A stretch of DNA of 35,000 nt from Chromera velia (lineage: Eukaryota > Sar > Chromeraceae). The stretch's first letter is position 1. Each line of letters opens with the position of its first letter. The stretch covers positions 94,148 through 129,147 of the forward strand of contig JAHBMJ010003590.1 of the NCBI GenBank assembly GCA_018398765.1. Direction: 5' to 3'. The translations under genes were made by a program, and so were the position numbers. Of this stretch, positions 22,602-33,790 are shown in pieces. The notes beneath the pieces were generated by a model. That model worked only from the letters and a program-made list of their open reading frames with translations. It did no database searches and was not told the origin of the DNA.

Positions 22602-23064
22602 CTTTGTGTCGTTACCTCTGCGCTCGGGACCCGGTCCAAAATGGGTTTTAGCTGCTGATGGTGATTGCCCGTCGTTTGTTGATTGCAAGTACGCTAGGCA
22701 GCGGTCGAAAACAAAGAGAGTTATATATATATATAGGCTTCTTCTTGCATGACGCATTCAGTGAAGAAATGATGTAGCCGCATGCATGCAACGCGTGCCC
22801 CGGCCATGCATGCAGCAGCTTTGCATGGCCCCGGAAAGCAAAGCGCGGGGGGCACTTATAGCAAACAATGCGTCGGATGCATGTCACGGCTCGGCATGCA
22901 TGGCTCGCGGCGCGTGCGTGACTCGGCCGGCTCGTGTGTGCGCTTGCACAGTCAGACTACACTCTTCCCGAGGCAGATGGGCCAATGAGAGAGAGGGAGA
23001 GTGGATCCATGATGTATTCAATACTTCAATCTTGACAAGAACGTGGCTCACTTCTTCTGGCAAG
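22602..23064. promoter_or_regulatory. Divergent upstream region rich in TGCATGCA words
   Basis: The interval lies between the starts of the tetraspan gene (minus) and the trefoil-PARP pseudogene (plus). It has a TATATATATATA run near 22722-22735 and GCATGCATGCA or CATGCATG words near 22780, 22805, 22878 and 22895. It also holds copy 2 of the conserved element at 22822-22858. GCATGC cores are bound by some AP2-family factors in apicomplexans; relevance here is inferred. Confidence 0.4.
22822..22858 (+). promoter_or_regulatory. Conserved upstream element (copy 2)
   Basis: TGCATGGCCCCGGAAAG, ten bases, then GGGGCACTTA. Both blocks are identical to those at 6438-6479, where the gap is 15 bases. 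The element is 206 bases upstream of the pseudogene start at 23065 and lies on the same strand. Confidence 0.45.
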
Positions 23065-24310
23065 ATGTGGGGCTCTTTCCCTTCAAGGTTTGGTCTTGTG
23101 TCTCACCATGGGACCTCTTCCTTCGTGCATCGGACCAGCCGTCTCCCTCTCAGGGGGTCGACCTGTCTCGCCACCACAGAAGTTGGGAGACCTTCGAGGC
23201 CAGCCCCTGTGGACACAACAGGTTCGCTTTTCGAACCTGCCACGGTACGCTTCTGTCGGCACACGACCAACCGCAGACCGTGGGCCTCCGAACCTACGAC
23301 CACCCTGGACCCTGGTAGACTTTCACAGTCTCCTGGGTCGCCAACGGTGTGGTGACTTTGAAGACGTGCCACAGGGGTCCTGCGGTGAGGCATGTGGCGC
23401 ATCAGGCTCCGGGACGCTGGGAGCAGTTTGGCGTTGTGCCTGTGGATGGCGACATCGTTTTGATGACATTGTTGTACCATGGCTCGGCCTGCACCAACGC
23501 GGGTTCCATTCTTCAACAGAGAGTTCAAGCGGTCGGTTGGGGGCTGGTGTGTACCTCACCGACGATAAGGAGGCCGCGTTCAAGATTACTTCGCACCGAG
23601 GACAGCCTTTTCTTGTCGCTTGCGAAGTGAAAATTGGGAGGGCGAAGTATTATGCGAACGGCTCTGGAAACAGTTGGAGAGACGAGAGGTACGACAGCGC
23701 CATCTCCTGGCACCCTGAATGGCCCGGCGTCGTTAGCCGGAAGTTCAGAGAATTCTGTGTGGCAGCAGACAGGAGACGCATCACAATTGTGGGGTTTGAG
23801 GGAGTTGCGAGGCACCCACACCCCCTCACTGAAGGCACCCATGCCATCTTTCACCGCGCGTCTGGTGGATGCCTCGGTGCAGACCCCCCGGAAGAGGACA
23901 CGTCTGCGTGCAAAAATGACCGTGACTGTCCAAGGGTGTTCTTGGTCCAGGCCGGATAGGCAGAGAAGTTGCACCAGTGGCAGCTTCTTCCTGTGACAGG
24001 CGGTCAGACCGAAAACACCTTTTATCTCTTCAGTTAAGCGCACGGCAGGTATCTCTACTGCTTTGAGTCTGGCAGTGTTGTGCTGTGGAGAGGGCAGCAT
24101 CGTTTCGATCTCGGTCCCTGCCCGAAAATGCTCCAGTGGCGTCTGATTCAGGTCCATGGAGAGAAAGATGTTTTTTACATCGTCAACGTCGCCTTCGAAA
24201 AGTTTCTGGATTCCCACGGGGATCGAAAAGGCAACCATATTTGGTTGTGGGGCGACGGCAGAAACACCGGCGCTGTCCCCCAGAATCTGCAGTGGAAGAT
24301 CCGCCAGTGA
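23065..24310 (+). pseudogene. Decayed fascin-like trefoil / Gig2-like PARP / ricin-B-like trefoil gene
   Basis: Three domain types can be read across shifting frames. At 23065-23450 there are fascin-like beta-trefoil repeats (RFGLVSHHGT, SWETFEASPCGHNRFAFRT, GRWEQFGVVPV). At about 23460-23810 there is a PARP-like fold of the Gig2 type: LLYHGSACTNAGSI with the NAD-binding His, GRLGAGVYLTDD with the Tyr, then RYDSAISWHPEWPG and EFCVAADRRRITIVGFE. At about 23840-24308 there is a ricin-B-like lectin trefoil (LHQWQLLPVTG, KFLDSHGDRKGNHIWLWG, NLQWKIRQ); this is the sugar-binding fold, not a toxic chain. Defects are a frame slip near 23115, a TAG at 23316-23318 replacing the Glu of a WETF motif, a frame slip at about 23512-23545, a TAG at 23957-23959 and a TAA at 24035-24037. 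Introns do not explain these, so I call a pseudogene; the domain calls are by motif. Confidence 0.65.
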
Positions 24311-25253
24311 ATCGATCGCTAAATCGATCGAGACTTCCAATCCTTTTTCCTTCGGTTTTCTCCACATGCAGGTGGAAGACATTGGAGGGGGGGCTAGAGA
24401 AGGCTAGAGAGGAGGGGGAGATCAGACCATAGATAAACGCGACAGAAGTAGGAGGAACGAACTCGCACCACCTCCGCCCCAGCCTCCGCCCACCAAACTT
24501 CTATGCTAAACAATGTCCGATCAAAAGTTTGATTATCGAAGCTAGAATATGAACAGAAACACGTTTTTATCGATTTTGCTCTTAAAATTCCTAATAAAAT
24601 TCCAGGCTGACTGCTTTTAATTAAACTATTAACGTTAAACTAGACTTATACCAGCCGTATAGTATCGTGAATAAATTATGATGAATTAGAATAAACTTAG
24701 AATATTATAGAATATTGATAAGAGGCTATTAAGAGCTTACTTTAATTTACACTAATTTTACACTACAAGTGAGTGCACGCACTTTGCGCGCGGAAGTGAC
24801 TAAGGTCTTGTGAGTGTTATGACGGGCTAAGAAAAAACGTTAAAAGAGATATATAAACGTACAGATTACGGTCTGATTACTAAATCCATTTCCGAGCTAC
24901 TAATAGTATTCACTAGTATCTATCAATCAATCATTCAATCAATATCAATTAGTCGATTAATGTACATTTAATGCAGATGTACTAATAAACAACCTGTATA
25001 TCAAAGTCTTTAAAATCAAAGACGAATAACATCTCTGCACGTCAGTGACGTCATAGGATATTCTAAAAATCATTAGACTTACGGCTAAACATATTCTGTA
25101 ACCTTCTCTACAGAATATATATTTCTTGATGAATGTTTTATGTACTAATTATTAAACTCATCAATAGTCGGTCAAAAGAGTTTTGCAATCAGATACATAA
25201 ATTTTCCTAAATCTTCTCAAACAGCTCAATTTTAAAAATTTTTATATTTTTAT
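24311..25253. other. AT-rich island, no gene seen
   Basis: After about 200 bases of normal composition downstream of the pseudogene, the sequence from about 24500 is strongly AT-rich, with TTAATTAAAC, AATATTATAG and TCAATCAATCATTCAATC words. No open frame or known element is recognisable. Confidence 0.6.
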
Positions 25254-25497
25254 GCAATAAATACCGATCGATGTTGACGGTCAACTTACGCCGCGAGTCT
25301 TACGGATCAAATATGATCAAGTCAAAAAAACTTACCATCCAATACCATTTAGGTGCCATCATGAAAAACATGTATAAAAGAGCAATTTAATATTTAATAA
25401 ATGCCGGTCGATGTTGACGATCGAGTACAATTGAGTCGAAGAAACTTATCATGAAATAACTTTCAGGCGCTGTTATAAAAAAACATGTAAAATAAGA
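25254..25497. repeat. Degenerate AT-rich direct repeat, two units
   Basis: Unit 1 (about 25254-25393) and unit 2 (about 25394-25497) align from AATAAATRCCGRTCGATGTTGACG through AAGTCRAARAAACTTAYCAT to AAAACATGTA. Unit 1 carries an extra 30 bases or so. Many differences in the aligned parts are transitions. Confidence 0.65.
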
Positions 25498-27525
25498 GGT
25501 ACGTCCGGAGAGCGAAGCGAAAGGGGGGAAGAGAATGAAGAAAGCAGTGACAGAAAGAAAGAAGAAACACAAAACAGATAAAGAGGATAGAAGAGGTGAT
25601 GGGAGAAAAGATAGAAGAGCAGAAAAGCGAAATGTGGAAGGTTGCCAGAATAACAATTTTTTAAAGGCAGTCCTTGGAAAGGGCGGCCCAGTCAGAACTT
25701 TTCAGTGAACACAAGCAAACAGAAAGATCAAAATTTAGGAGGTAGTCAGGCAGACAGAATGGGCACCGGGGATGATGAAAAAGCAGTCAAACAGGCAGGG
25801 AGGCAGAACTTTGAGCATACTCAGAAAAGAAGACAAAATTAGGAATGCGGTCAGGCACACAGGAAGGCATCCCTGCACGACAGCCAACAGGCAGGTAGGC
25901 AGGAATACGCTGAGTCCTGCCGGAAGGAAACGTCAAGATGGAAGCAGAGTGGGATTGCGACTTCTGAATCTCACAGTTTGTTTGTGAGGTGGTATGTAGA
26001 GATATGTACAGCTGAGAGGTCAGATAAGAGGTCGGAATTGAGAGAAATGGCATGAGACAGGCAAGATAAGAGAAGTGAAATGTAAGTGAAGAGATCATGA
26101 GATGTGAGTAAACAGGGTTACCAAGAGAGTAGCCTGTATGGCTGTCTATCTGTCTGTCTGTCTGCCTGCCTGCCTGCCTGCCTATGTCTGCATCTTTGCA
26201 TGTCTCTTTGCCTTGCTGCTATTCTGCTAGTGTTATTCTCTCATTTTACCGGTTTGCCTATTCTGCTGTTTGGGATATCTGCCTACTTGCCTGCAATGCC
26301 ATGCCTACCTGTCTGCGCCGAGTGATAGCTGGGGCATAAGAGCAATCAGATGATGGCTGTGGGTAGGAAAAAGCGAGAACCAAACATGGGAGAGAGTAAA
26401 GTGGAAAGAGGCCATGCATTGAAATCTGATTCAGAGCACTGAACAGAGAAGACGTTGAGATGACGAGAGAGTCAGCTATGGGCACTGAGATTTAATGAAA
26501 GCTGACGTGTGCGCGAAAGGCTTAGCGAAGAGGCAACTTAGATGACAGTGGGAGAGATGTGGCGTACAAAGGTGTAATAAGAACAGTGAAACGAAATAGG
26601 CAGGGCAGTGGATTGTTATGCGAAACCACACGATGAAAGCGATCATTGTGAGACCGAGCGGTAATAAGTATATACACGTGGAGTGAACGCATTATCGAAT
26701 GCGAGCAGCAGACCTGCATGAATGAACATATCAGCAAAGTGAGCTAGCATGAACGCATCATTTTGGGCAATCGGAGAGCTGCAAGATGCATGCAGAATCA
26801 TGCAGACAACGAGGATTGTGCAATGACCGAGGCAGGTGAGAAGGAGAGAATGGAGTCACTGTGTAGTGAAATGAAGCAAACAAATGAGAGACATTGAGAG
26901 CACGCAGTGAGATGACAGCAATGTGAGAATGAGGCCAGTGTGAGCTGTAAGTCGCAGGCACAGTGCTGGTGGTCGTAGATTGTATACATGGTTGCACATC
27001 TTTCAATGCAGCAACACATAAATGAAGTGTATGGCTGATAAAACGGCTATTTAATCGGTTTTCATACCTCGGAGGGCAGCCCAGCGGCCCCAGCTTAAAA
27101 TCGTGTATCAACCTTGATACCTCGAGTTACGTACGCACAGATAATGGGACCCACCATATGATCCCCGAGGCACTAACCCATTAGGTATACGGTGTGTTAC
27201 GCAACTTTTGTAAAATTACACGGGATTATATATAATATACATATATAGTTATATAGATAAACTGTCGCCTTGGGGGGCAGCTCAGCTCTGTTGAGATCAG
27301 CTGAGAGGCCCTGAGATCGCACGTACTCGCATAACGCATTTTTTCATTTGGGGGGGGGGGGGATCGGTTCTGTCTCTGTCACGGTCGGTCGGTCGGTTGG
27401 TGTCGCCATGCAGTGCGTGCATAGTGCGTGCATCAAAATAAGCGGCTGCATGCCGGCATTTTCTGTATCCCGTTGCATGCATGTATTGATCGCTCCTGTT
27501 ATGCAGCCCAGGCTCGATCGGTGGG
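25498..27525. other. Non-coding, decayed repeats
   Basis: No gene is supported. A ~105 bp spaced repeat is visible (CAAAATTTAGGAGGTAGTCAGGC near 25730 and ACAAAATTAGGAATGCGGTCAGGC near 25833). A CTGT/CTGC tract lies at about 26141-26190. From 26340 to 27000 there is irregular GAGATGA/GTGAGA-rich sequence. A G12 run is at about 27349-27361, followed by a CGGT run and GCATGCATG words near 27470. Confidence 0.5.
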
Positions 27526-27696
27526 TTCAACTTCCACAGCTATGCTTTGCAGACAAGCTTATTATAAGACATAATAGATCATTGACATTGTATTGTTGTG
27601 TTCATACCGCTGGTTCAATATGATCACTAGTCAAGAGTGACCGCTTGAATGAGCCTGCCGAGCTAGCCCCAATGTGAAGTGACACTCTCTAGCCCC
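27526..27696 (+). repeat. Direct repeat A, copy 1 (171 bp)
   Basis: Begins TTCAACTTCCACAGCTATGC and ends CACTCTCTAGCCCC. Copy 2 at 28415-28585 has the same length and differs at seven positions, six of them transitions. Confidence 0.9.
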
Positions 27697-27906
27697 AAAA
27701 TCCCGACAAGAAAAATCCTGAACATAGGCCATAAAAGGGCTATGACCGTCCTGCTGGCCGGACCGCGTTCGAAGGGTGGGCTGCCCAAAGGGAGGCCACC
27801 ACGGTGCAATGCTATTAGGTGGGTGGGCGGGGAAGACCTGCAAAAATTTATGCAATTCGAACGTTCTTTTGCCTCCTGCCACCCTTTGTATGGGATGAGT
27901 CGGCGG

Positions 27907-27972
27907 GCGTTTTTTTATCTACTTCGATCAAGACACCTCTTAAGGCCCTAAGCCACCGTCCTTGACGCATCG
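27907..27972 (+). repeat. Repeat R, partial diverged copy
   Basis: About 65 bases similar to the first 65 bases of R at 28023 (CGTTTTT, then TATCTAC, then TTAGGCC-like, then AGCCACCGT). It stands about 115 bases upstream of the full copy. Confidence 0.7.
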
Positions 27973-28022
27973 TCCTTGACGTGGCTCTCTCAGCCTCTCT
28001 GTCTCCTGAGTGGGCGGGCGAG

Positions 28023-28418
28023 CGTTTTTCTGTCTACCCCGATAGTTTTACCCCCTTAGGCCCCGAGCCACCGTGCCTGACGCGCTGTCAATTGCGCCGT
28101 CTTCAACGTGGCTCGGTCCCAGCATCTGACAGACTTGGACGTATTCTTTTATCTACTGTTTCTGCTCCTCATAGCGTTCTTGGTTCGGCAACCATTTTAT
28201 ATTCTGTCAGCCGTCTCGTGTTCTACTTTTTTCTGGGATATCTATAAAAGCGAATTTCTCATGTGGCGCCGCGCGCTTGGGCGACGCCCTTCTCTATACT
28301 TTTATTAAATGCTTCAGTGGCTTGCGCTCTTACCGCGTTGCAGCGCTTGGTTCCAGCTAAACCTGTATTCTTGCTCCGTTGTCTATTTTGGTATGGCTTC
28401 ACGAGAATTTATACTTCA
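28023..28418 (+). repeat. Repeat R, full copy 1 (~396 bp)
   Basis: Nearly identical to 34459-34854, in the same orientation, with no net length change and 15 differences by eye, all transitions. The right end abuts direct repeat A copy 2. No coding function is supported. Confidence 0.95.
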
Positions 28419-28585
28419 ACTTCCATAGCTATGCTTTGCAGACAAGCTTATTATAAGACATAATAGATCATTGACATTGTATTGTTATGTTCATACCGCT
28501 GGTTCGATATGATCACTAGTCGAGAGTGACTACTTGAATGAGCCTGCCGAGCTAGCCCCAATTTGAAGTGACACTCTCTAGCCCC
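28415..28585 (+). repeat. Direct repeat A, copy 2 (171 bp)
   Basis: Second copy of the 27526-27696 repeat. It shares TTCA with the right end of repeat R. Confidence 0.9.
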
Positions 28586-29090
28586 TACACCCCCACAAAC
28601 CCCCCAAGGGTGGCCTATGCGGGTTTATGCACGACCCGTATGGCCCTACGGCCTGTGGCACGGGCCATGTCCCACTACCAGAACCGTGGCAGTACACAAC
28701 AGATGTACCAACTTCTCAATGTCTTAAAACACTTTGCCAGTGCTCACACCGTATCACAACGAGACAACATATATTATCACACTTGCTGAGAGGGTTAGAC
28801 CCTCTAATCTGAAACTACATACACCAAGTCCTATCCTAGCAATTAACCCAGCTATATGTGCCATCATACTTAATGGCAGGATGAAAATTTCGTTACTTTA
28901 GCACCAGTGAACCTAACACTAGACCCAATAGTACCACTTCTCCTTACATAATCTCATATACCATAAACGTTCGTTTGTTATACTGTATTCACATTGCTAC
29001 TGTCGTAGACGGTCGTAGCCCTTTCGTGATACTACACCAAAACTGCAACCTCTCCACAACTGGAAAACCAACCATCCCTAACATATGATA
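28586..29090. other. Unannotated spacer
   Basis: Mixed-composition sequence between the A/R repeats and the satellite. I see no gene, no tRNA-like fold and no clear repeat. Confidence 0.5.
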
Positions 29091-30935
29091 CCAGCTGAAA
29101 GCAGTACCCACCACCTGTATAAACACCCATCCTACAGATGGGAAAACAAGCCATACTAACCCAAAACACCAGTCACAGTCCTCATAAAACCCACCCGACC
29201 GATGGGAAAACCAATCAAACTGACTCGCCTGAAACCAGCCCTCACCGACTGCATACTACTGCATAAACAACCCTCCGACAGTGGAAACCAAGTCACACTA
29301 ACTGACAGCAGCCCTCGCAGACTGTATAAACCCCAATCCCAGAGATGGGAATACAATCTAAACCCACTGAAAGCAGCACCAACAGTCTGCATAAACATCC
29401 ATCCTGACAGATAAAAACCAAGTCCAACCAACCGACAACAGCCGTCACACCGTCCAACTGTATACACATTCAACCCACAGATAAGATATCATGTCATACC
29501 AACTGAAGGCATGCAGCCCTCCCAGACCGCATCAACACCCGTATCCAATAATTCAACCAACAAGCCAAACCAGCCGGACACAGCGCCTACAGTCTGCCGA
29601 ACACCCATCCGATGAATGGGAAAACAAATCAAGACAACTTTGAAAGCAGCACGCACCTTCTGCACAACACCAACTCGACAGATCTAGTGACAGATGAGGA
29701 CTCAGCCAAGCATACCGAAAGCAGCACTCATAGCCTGCATCAACATCCATCCCACCGGTGGGAAACCACAAAACCAACTCACAGCAGTACTCACAGTCTA
29801 CATAACCACCCATCCTACAGATGGGAAATCTAAACGGGCCACACCCGTTGAAACCTGCAACTGCCTAAACACCCCCCCAACCGGTGGGAAAAAGGCCGAA
29901 CCAGCCGATCGCAGCGCCCACAGCCTGCATAAATACCCCTCTGACGGACGGAAAACAACTAAGCCAAACCAGCTGACGCCAGCTGACTGCGCAGTATCCA
30001 TGTACTGGATAGACATCCGTCTGACAGATGGGAAAAACGCCAACACAACTCCCAGCAGTACTCCCCGACTGTATAAACACCCATTCTACGGACGAGAAAA
30101 CAATCCAGCCAAACTTGCAGACAGCAGCCCTCTCCGTCTGCATACATATCCATCTTACAGACGGGAAGACGCTAAAACAACTGACAGGAGCACTCACCGA
30201 CTGCATAAACATCCATCCGACAGGTAGAAAAACATAGCTGAACCAGCTGAAAGCAGTACTCACAGTCTGTATGAACACCCCACCTACCCATCGGAGAGTG
30301 AGCCAACCCAACACTGACCGTAGCACTCGCCGCCCTGGCTCACCGCCTGCCCAAACCCCCATCCCATACCTGGGAAGAGAAGTCAAACCAACTGACCGCA
30401 GCACTCACAGTCTCCATAAACATCCATCTGGCAGATGGAAAAACAAGCTGAACCGGCTGAAAGCAGCATCCGCAGTCTGCATGAACACCGGGCCCTCCTG
30501 ACAAATAGGAACACCAGCCAAACCAACTGACCACAGCATACCCAGTCTGCATAAACATCCATCAGATAGATGGGAAACAAGCTAAACCAGCTAACAGTAG
30601 CACTCACAGTCTGCGCAAACAGCCAACCTCCACGTCGAACAACGTCGAGCCAACCCGACCAATAGCAGCACCCACTTAGAGCACCCACAGTCTGCCTAAA
30701 CGCCTATCCTACAGATAGGAACGCAAGCCAAACCAACTGACCACAGAACTTACAGTCTGCATAAACATCTAGCAGACAGATGGGAAAGCAAGCTGAACCC
30801 GCTGAAAGCAGCACTCATGTCTGCATGAAAACCAATCCTACAGATGAGATATTCAAGTCAAACCACCTGATAGGAGCACACCCAGGCTGCACAAACAGAT
30901 ATTCAACAACTGATAGAACTAACAGACTGCACGGA
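29091..30935. repeat. 65-72 bp satellite, left array (about 27 units)
   Basis: The unit consensus is roughly ACTGAAAGCAGCACTCACAG, then TCTGCATAAACACCCATCC, then TACAGATGGGAAAACAAGCC, then AAACCA. Units are diverged but keep the AGCAGCACTCACAG and CATAAACA blocks. A short inverted repeat (CCCATC, five bases, GATGGG) is present in many units, for example at 29126-29142. Variants TCCATC/GATGGA (30423-30439) and CCTATC/GATAGG (30703-30719) keep the pairing. Open frames here are accidental. Confidence 0.85.
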
Positions 30936-30939
30936 CCCT

Positions 30940-32350
30940 CATCTCTGCATTTTCTGCATTCTCTGTATTTTTCGCAATCTCTACATTCTCTACAATCTCT
31001 GCATTCTCTACATTCCTTGCAGTTTCTGCAATGTCTGCAATCTCTGCCATCTTTGGAGTCTCTGCATTCTCTGCATTCCTTGCAGTCTCTGCAGTGCCAG
31101 GCCTTATAATTTTTGCCATCTCTGGAGTCTCTGCAATCTCTGCTTCTCTGCAATCCATGCATTCTCTACATTCTCGGCCTTCTCTGCAACCTCTGCATTC
31201 TCTGCATTCTCTGCACTCTCTGGGTTCTCTGCACTCTCCGCATTCTCTACATTCTGTGCAATCTCTGCATTCTCAGCATTTTCTACATTCTTCGCAATCT
31301 CTGCATTCTCTGTGATCTTTGCATTCTCTGCATTCTCTGCAATCTCTACATTCTCTGTAATCTCTGCATTCTCTGCAATCTTTACAATCTCTGTGTTCTC
31401 TGCATTCTTTGTGTTCTCTCCATTCTCTGCAACCTCTGTACTCCCTGTACTCTCTGCAACCTCTGCATTCTCTGCACTCACTGCATTCTTCACAATTTCT
31501 ACATTCTCTGCATTTTCTGCATTCTCTACAATCTCTGCATTTTCTGCATTCTCCGCAATCTCTGTATTCCCTGCAGTCTCTGCAATCTCTATGTTCTCTG
31601 CATTCTTTGTGTTTTCTCCATTCTTTGCAACCTCTGCAATCCCTGTATTCTCTGTAATCTCTGCATTCTCTGTATTCTCCACACTCTCTGCATTCTCCGC
31701 AGTCTCTGCATTTTCTATATTCTCTGTACTCTCTGCACTCTCCACCATCTCTGCACTCTCTGCAACTTTTGCAATCTCTGCATTGTTTACAGTTTCTGCA
31801 TTCTCTCCAAGTCTTTGAATCTCTGCATTGTCTGCATCCTCTGCGTTCTCTGCATTCTCTCAGATACATTCTCTATAATTTCTGTAATCTCTGTAAACTT
31901 TGTATTCTCTTCAGTCTCTGTATTCTCTGCATTCTCTGCAATCCCTGTCTTTTCTACAGTCTCTGCAATCACTGCATTCTCTACAATCGCTGCATTCTCT
32001 GCAATCTCTGCATTCTCTGCACTCTCTACAGTTTCTGTATTCTCTGCAAACTCTGCATTCTGTATTGTCTGCATTCTCTGCACTCTCTGCAGTCTCCGCA
32101 TTCTCTGCATTTTCTGCCCTCTCCGCATTCTCCGCCATCTCTGCAATCTCTGCATCCTCTGCAATCTCTGTCTTCTCTTCAGTCTCTGCAATCTCTGCAG
32201 TCGCTGTATTCTCTGCAATCTCCGCATTTTCTGCACTCTCTGTCTCCACATCCTCTGCAAACTCTGCATTCTCTGCAGTTTCCACATTCTCTGCAATCTC
32301 TGCATTCTGTGCAATCTTTGTATTCTCTGGATTCTCTGCATTCTCTGCCA
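30940..32350. repeat. 9-bp array TCTCTGCAW, about 156 copies
   Basis: A nearly perfect 9-base tandem repeat with small variants (TTT for TCT, CAA for CAT, occasional GTA). Because nine is a multiple of three, each frame reads as a simple peptide repeat: SLH/SLQ, LCI and FSA on the plus strand, and ENA, ECR and MQR types on the minus strand. This explains every long open frame in the interval, including one of 437 codons. Confidence 0.95.
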
Positions 32351-33790
32351 ACTGATAGCAGCCCTCGGAGACCGTACACACACCGGGCCCCTTCTAACAG
32401 GTGTGACAACGAGTCAAACCAGCTGATAGCAGCACTCACAGTCTGCATAAATACCCATCACACAGATTAGAAAAAAGCTACAACGACTGAAAGCGGTGAT
32501 TAACCTCTGCATGAACACTCATTCGACGGATGAGACAAAAGCTAACCCAACTGAAAGCAGCACTCACGGACTGCACGAGCACTCATCCAACAGATGAGAC
32601 AACAAGCTAACCCAACTGAATGCAGCCCTCACCGACTACATGAACATCCCACCGACAGGTCAGAGAATAAGCCAACCCAACTGAGGGTAGCCCTGACAGT
32701 CTGAGGCTGTACAGACCTTCATTTGACAGATGAGACACAAAGCCAAACCAACTGAGGGCAGCCCTGACACACTGTATGAACACTCATCCTCTAAATGACA
32801 GAGAAAGCTAAATCGTCTGAAAGCAGCACCCACAAACTGCACGATCCCTCATCCGATATTTGAGACCACAAGCTAACCTTGCTGACAGCAGCCCTAATGG
32901 ACTTAGTCTACCCAAACACTCACTTAACGGATGAGACAAAGGCTAATCCAACTGAAAGCGGCACTCCCAGCCTGCACGAACACTTATCTGACAGATGAGA
33001 CCAAAGCCAATCCAACCGTACGCAGCACTCACGGCCTCCACGAATTCTTATCTGACGGATGGGACAGAAAGCCAATCCAACCGAAGCAGCACTCACAGCT
33101 TGCACGAACTCTTGTATGACGAATACAACAATAAGCCCCTCCAACTGAGAGCAGCCCTCACTGACTGTACGAGTTCCTATCCGACGGATGAGACAACAAG
33201 GTAAACCAAATGACTCAGCACTCACAGACTGCATGAGCGCCCCTCCAACAGATGACGCACCAAGCCAAACCAACTGAAAACAGCACCCGCAGACTGCATG
33301 GACTCTCACCCAACAGATAGGACAACAAAGCCTTGGCATTCCATATGTCTGAGAGCAGCCCTAACAGACTACCTAGCATACAACACGATCCCTCATCTGA
33401 CAGATGAGACAACAGGCCAAGTCAACTGAGAGCAACACTCATTAACTGCATGAACACTCGTCCGACAGATGAGATAACGAGTTAAACCAGGTGAATGCAG
33501 GACTCACAGTCTGCGTAAATAGCGCTCACACAGATAAAAAAACATGCCAAAATCACTGAGAATAGCCCTAACAGGCTGTAAATACATTTATTCCACAGAT
33601 GAGATAAAAAGCCACTCTGACAGAGGGCACCGTACGAACATTCATCCTACATATGACACACACAGCCAGTCCTGCTGACCACAGCACTCCCGGACGCTCC
33701 CGGACTGCACGAGCACTCATCCGACCTAGCATCCGACCGATGAGACAGCACGCTACACCAACTGAAAACACCACTCATGGGCTGCATGAT
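32351..33790. repeat. 65-72 bp satellite, right array (about 21 units)
   Basis: Same family as the left array. Here the inverted repeat is mostly CTCATC, five bases, GATGAG (for example 32582-32598 and 33392-33408), followed by ACAACAAGCTAACCCAACTG. The array fades out near 33790. Confidence 0.85.

Noticed and set aside
23065..24310. Reading TAG and TAA as sense codons (UAR recoding) to rescue the trefoil-PARP gene
   Set aside because: Other genes in the window end in TAG or TAA at natural positions, and the same gene also has frame slips, so ordinary decay is simpler.
28108..28308. A 66-codon hydrophobic frame conserved in repeat R copies 1 and 2
   Set aside because: It begins at GTG with an upstream in-frame stop and no ATG; with only three substitutions between copies, conservation is uninformative.
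27526..28585. The direct repeats as LTRs of a miniature retrotransposon
   Set aside because: The repeat ends lack TG...CA, there is no primer-binding or polypurine site visible, and flanks show no target-site duplication.
31113..32426. A 437-codon open frame with Leu/Cys/Ile repeats, and similar long frames on both strands
   Set aside because: It is the translation of a 9-bp tandem repeat, open in most frames on both strands, with no start context or domain.
29091..33790. A CRISPR-like repeat-spacer pattern in the satellite
   Set aside because: This is eukaryotic DNA; the whole unit is repeated with no unique spacers and no cas genes.
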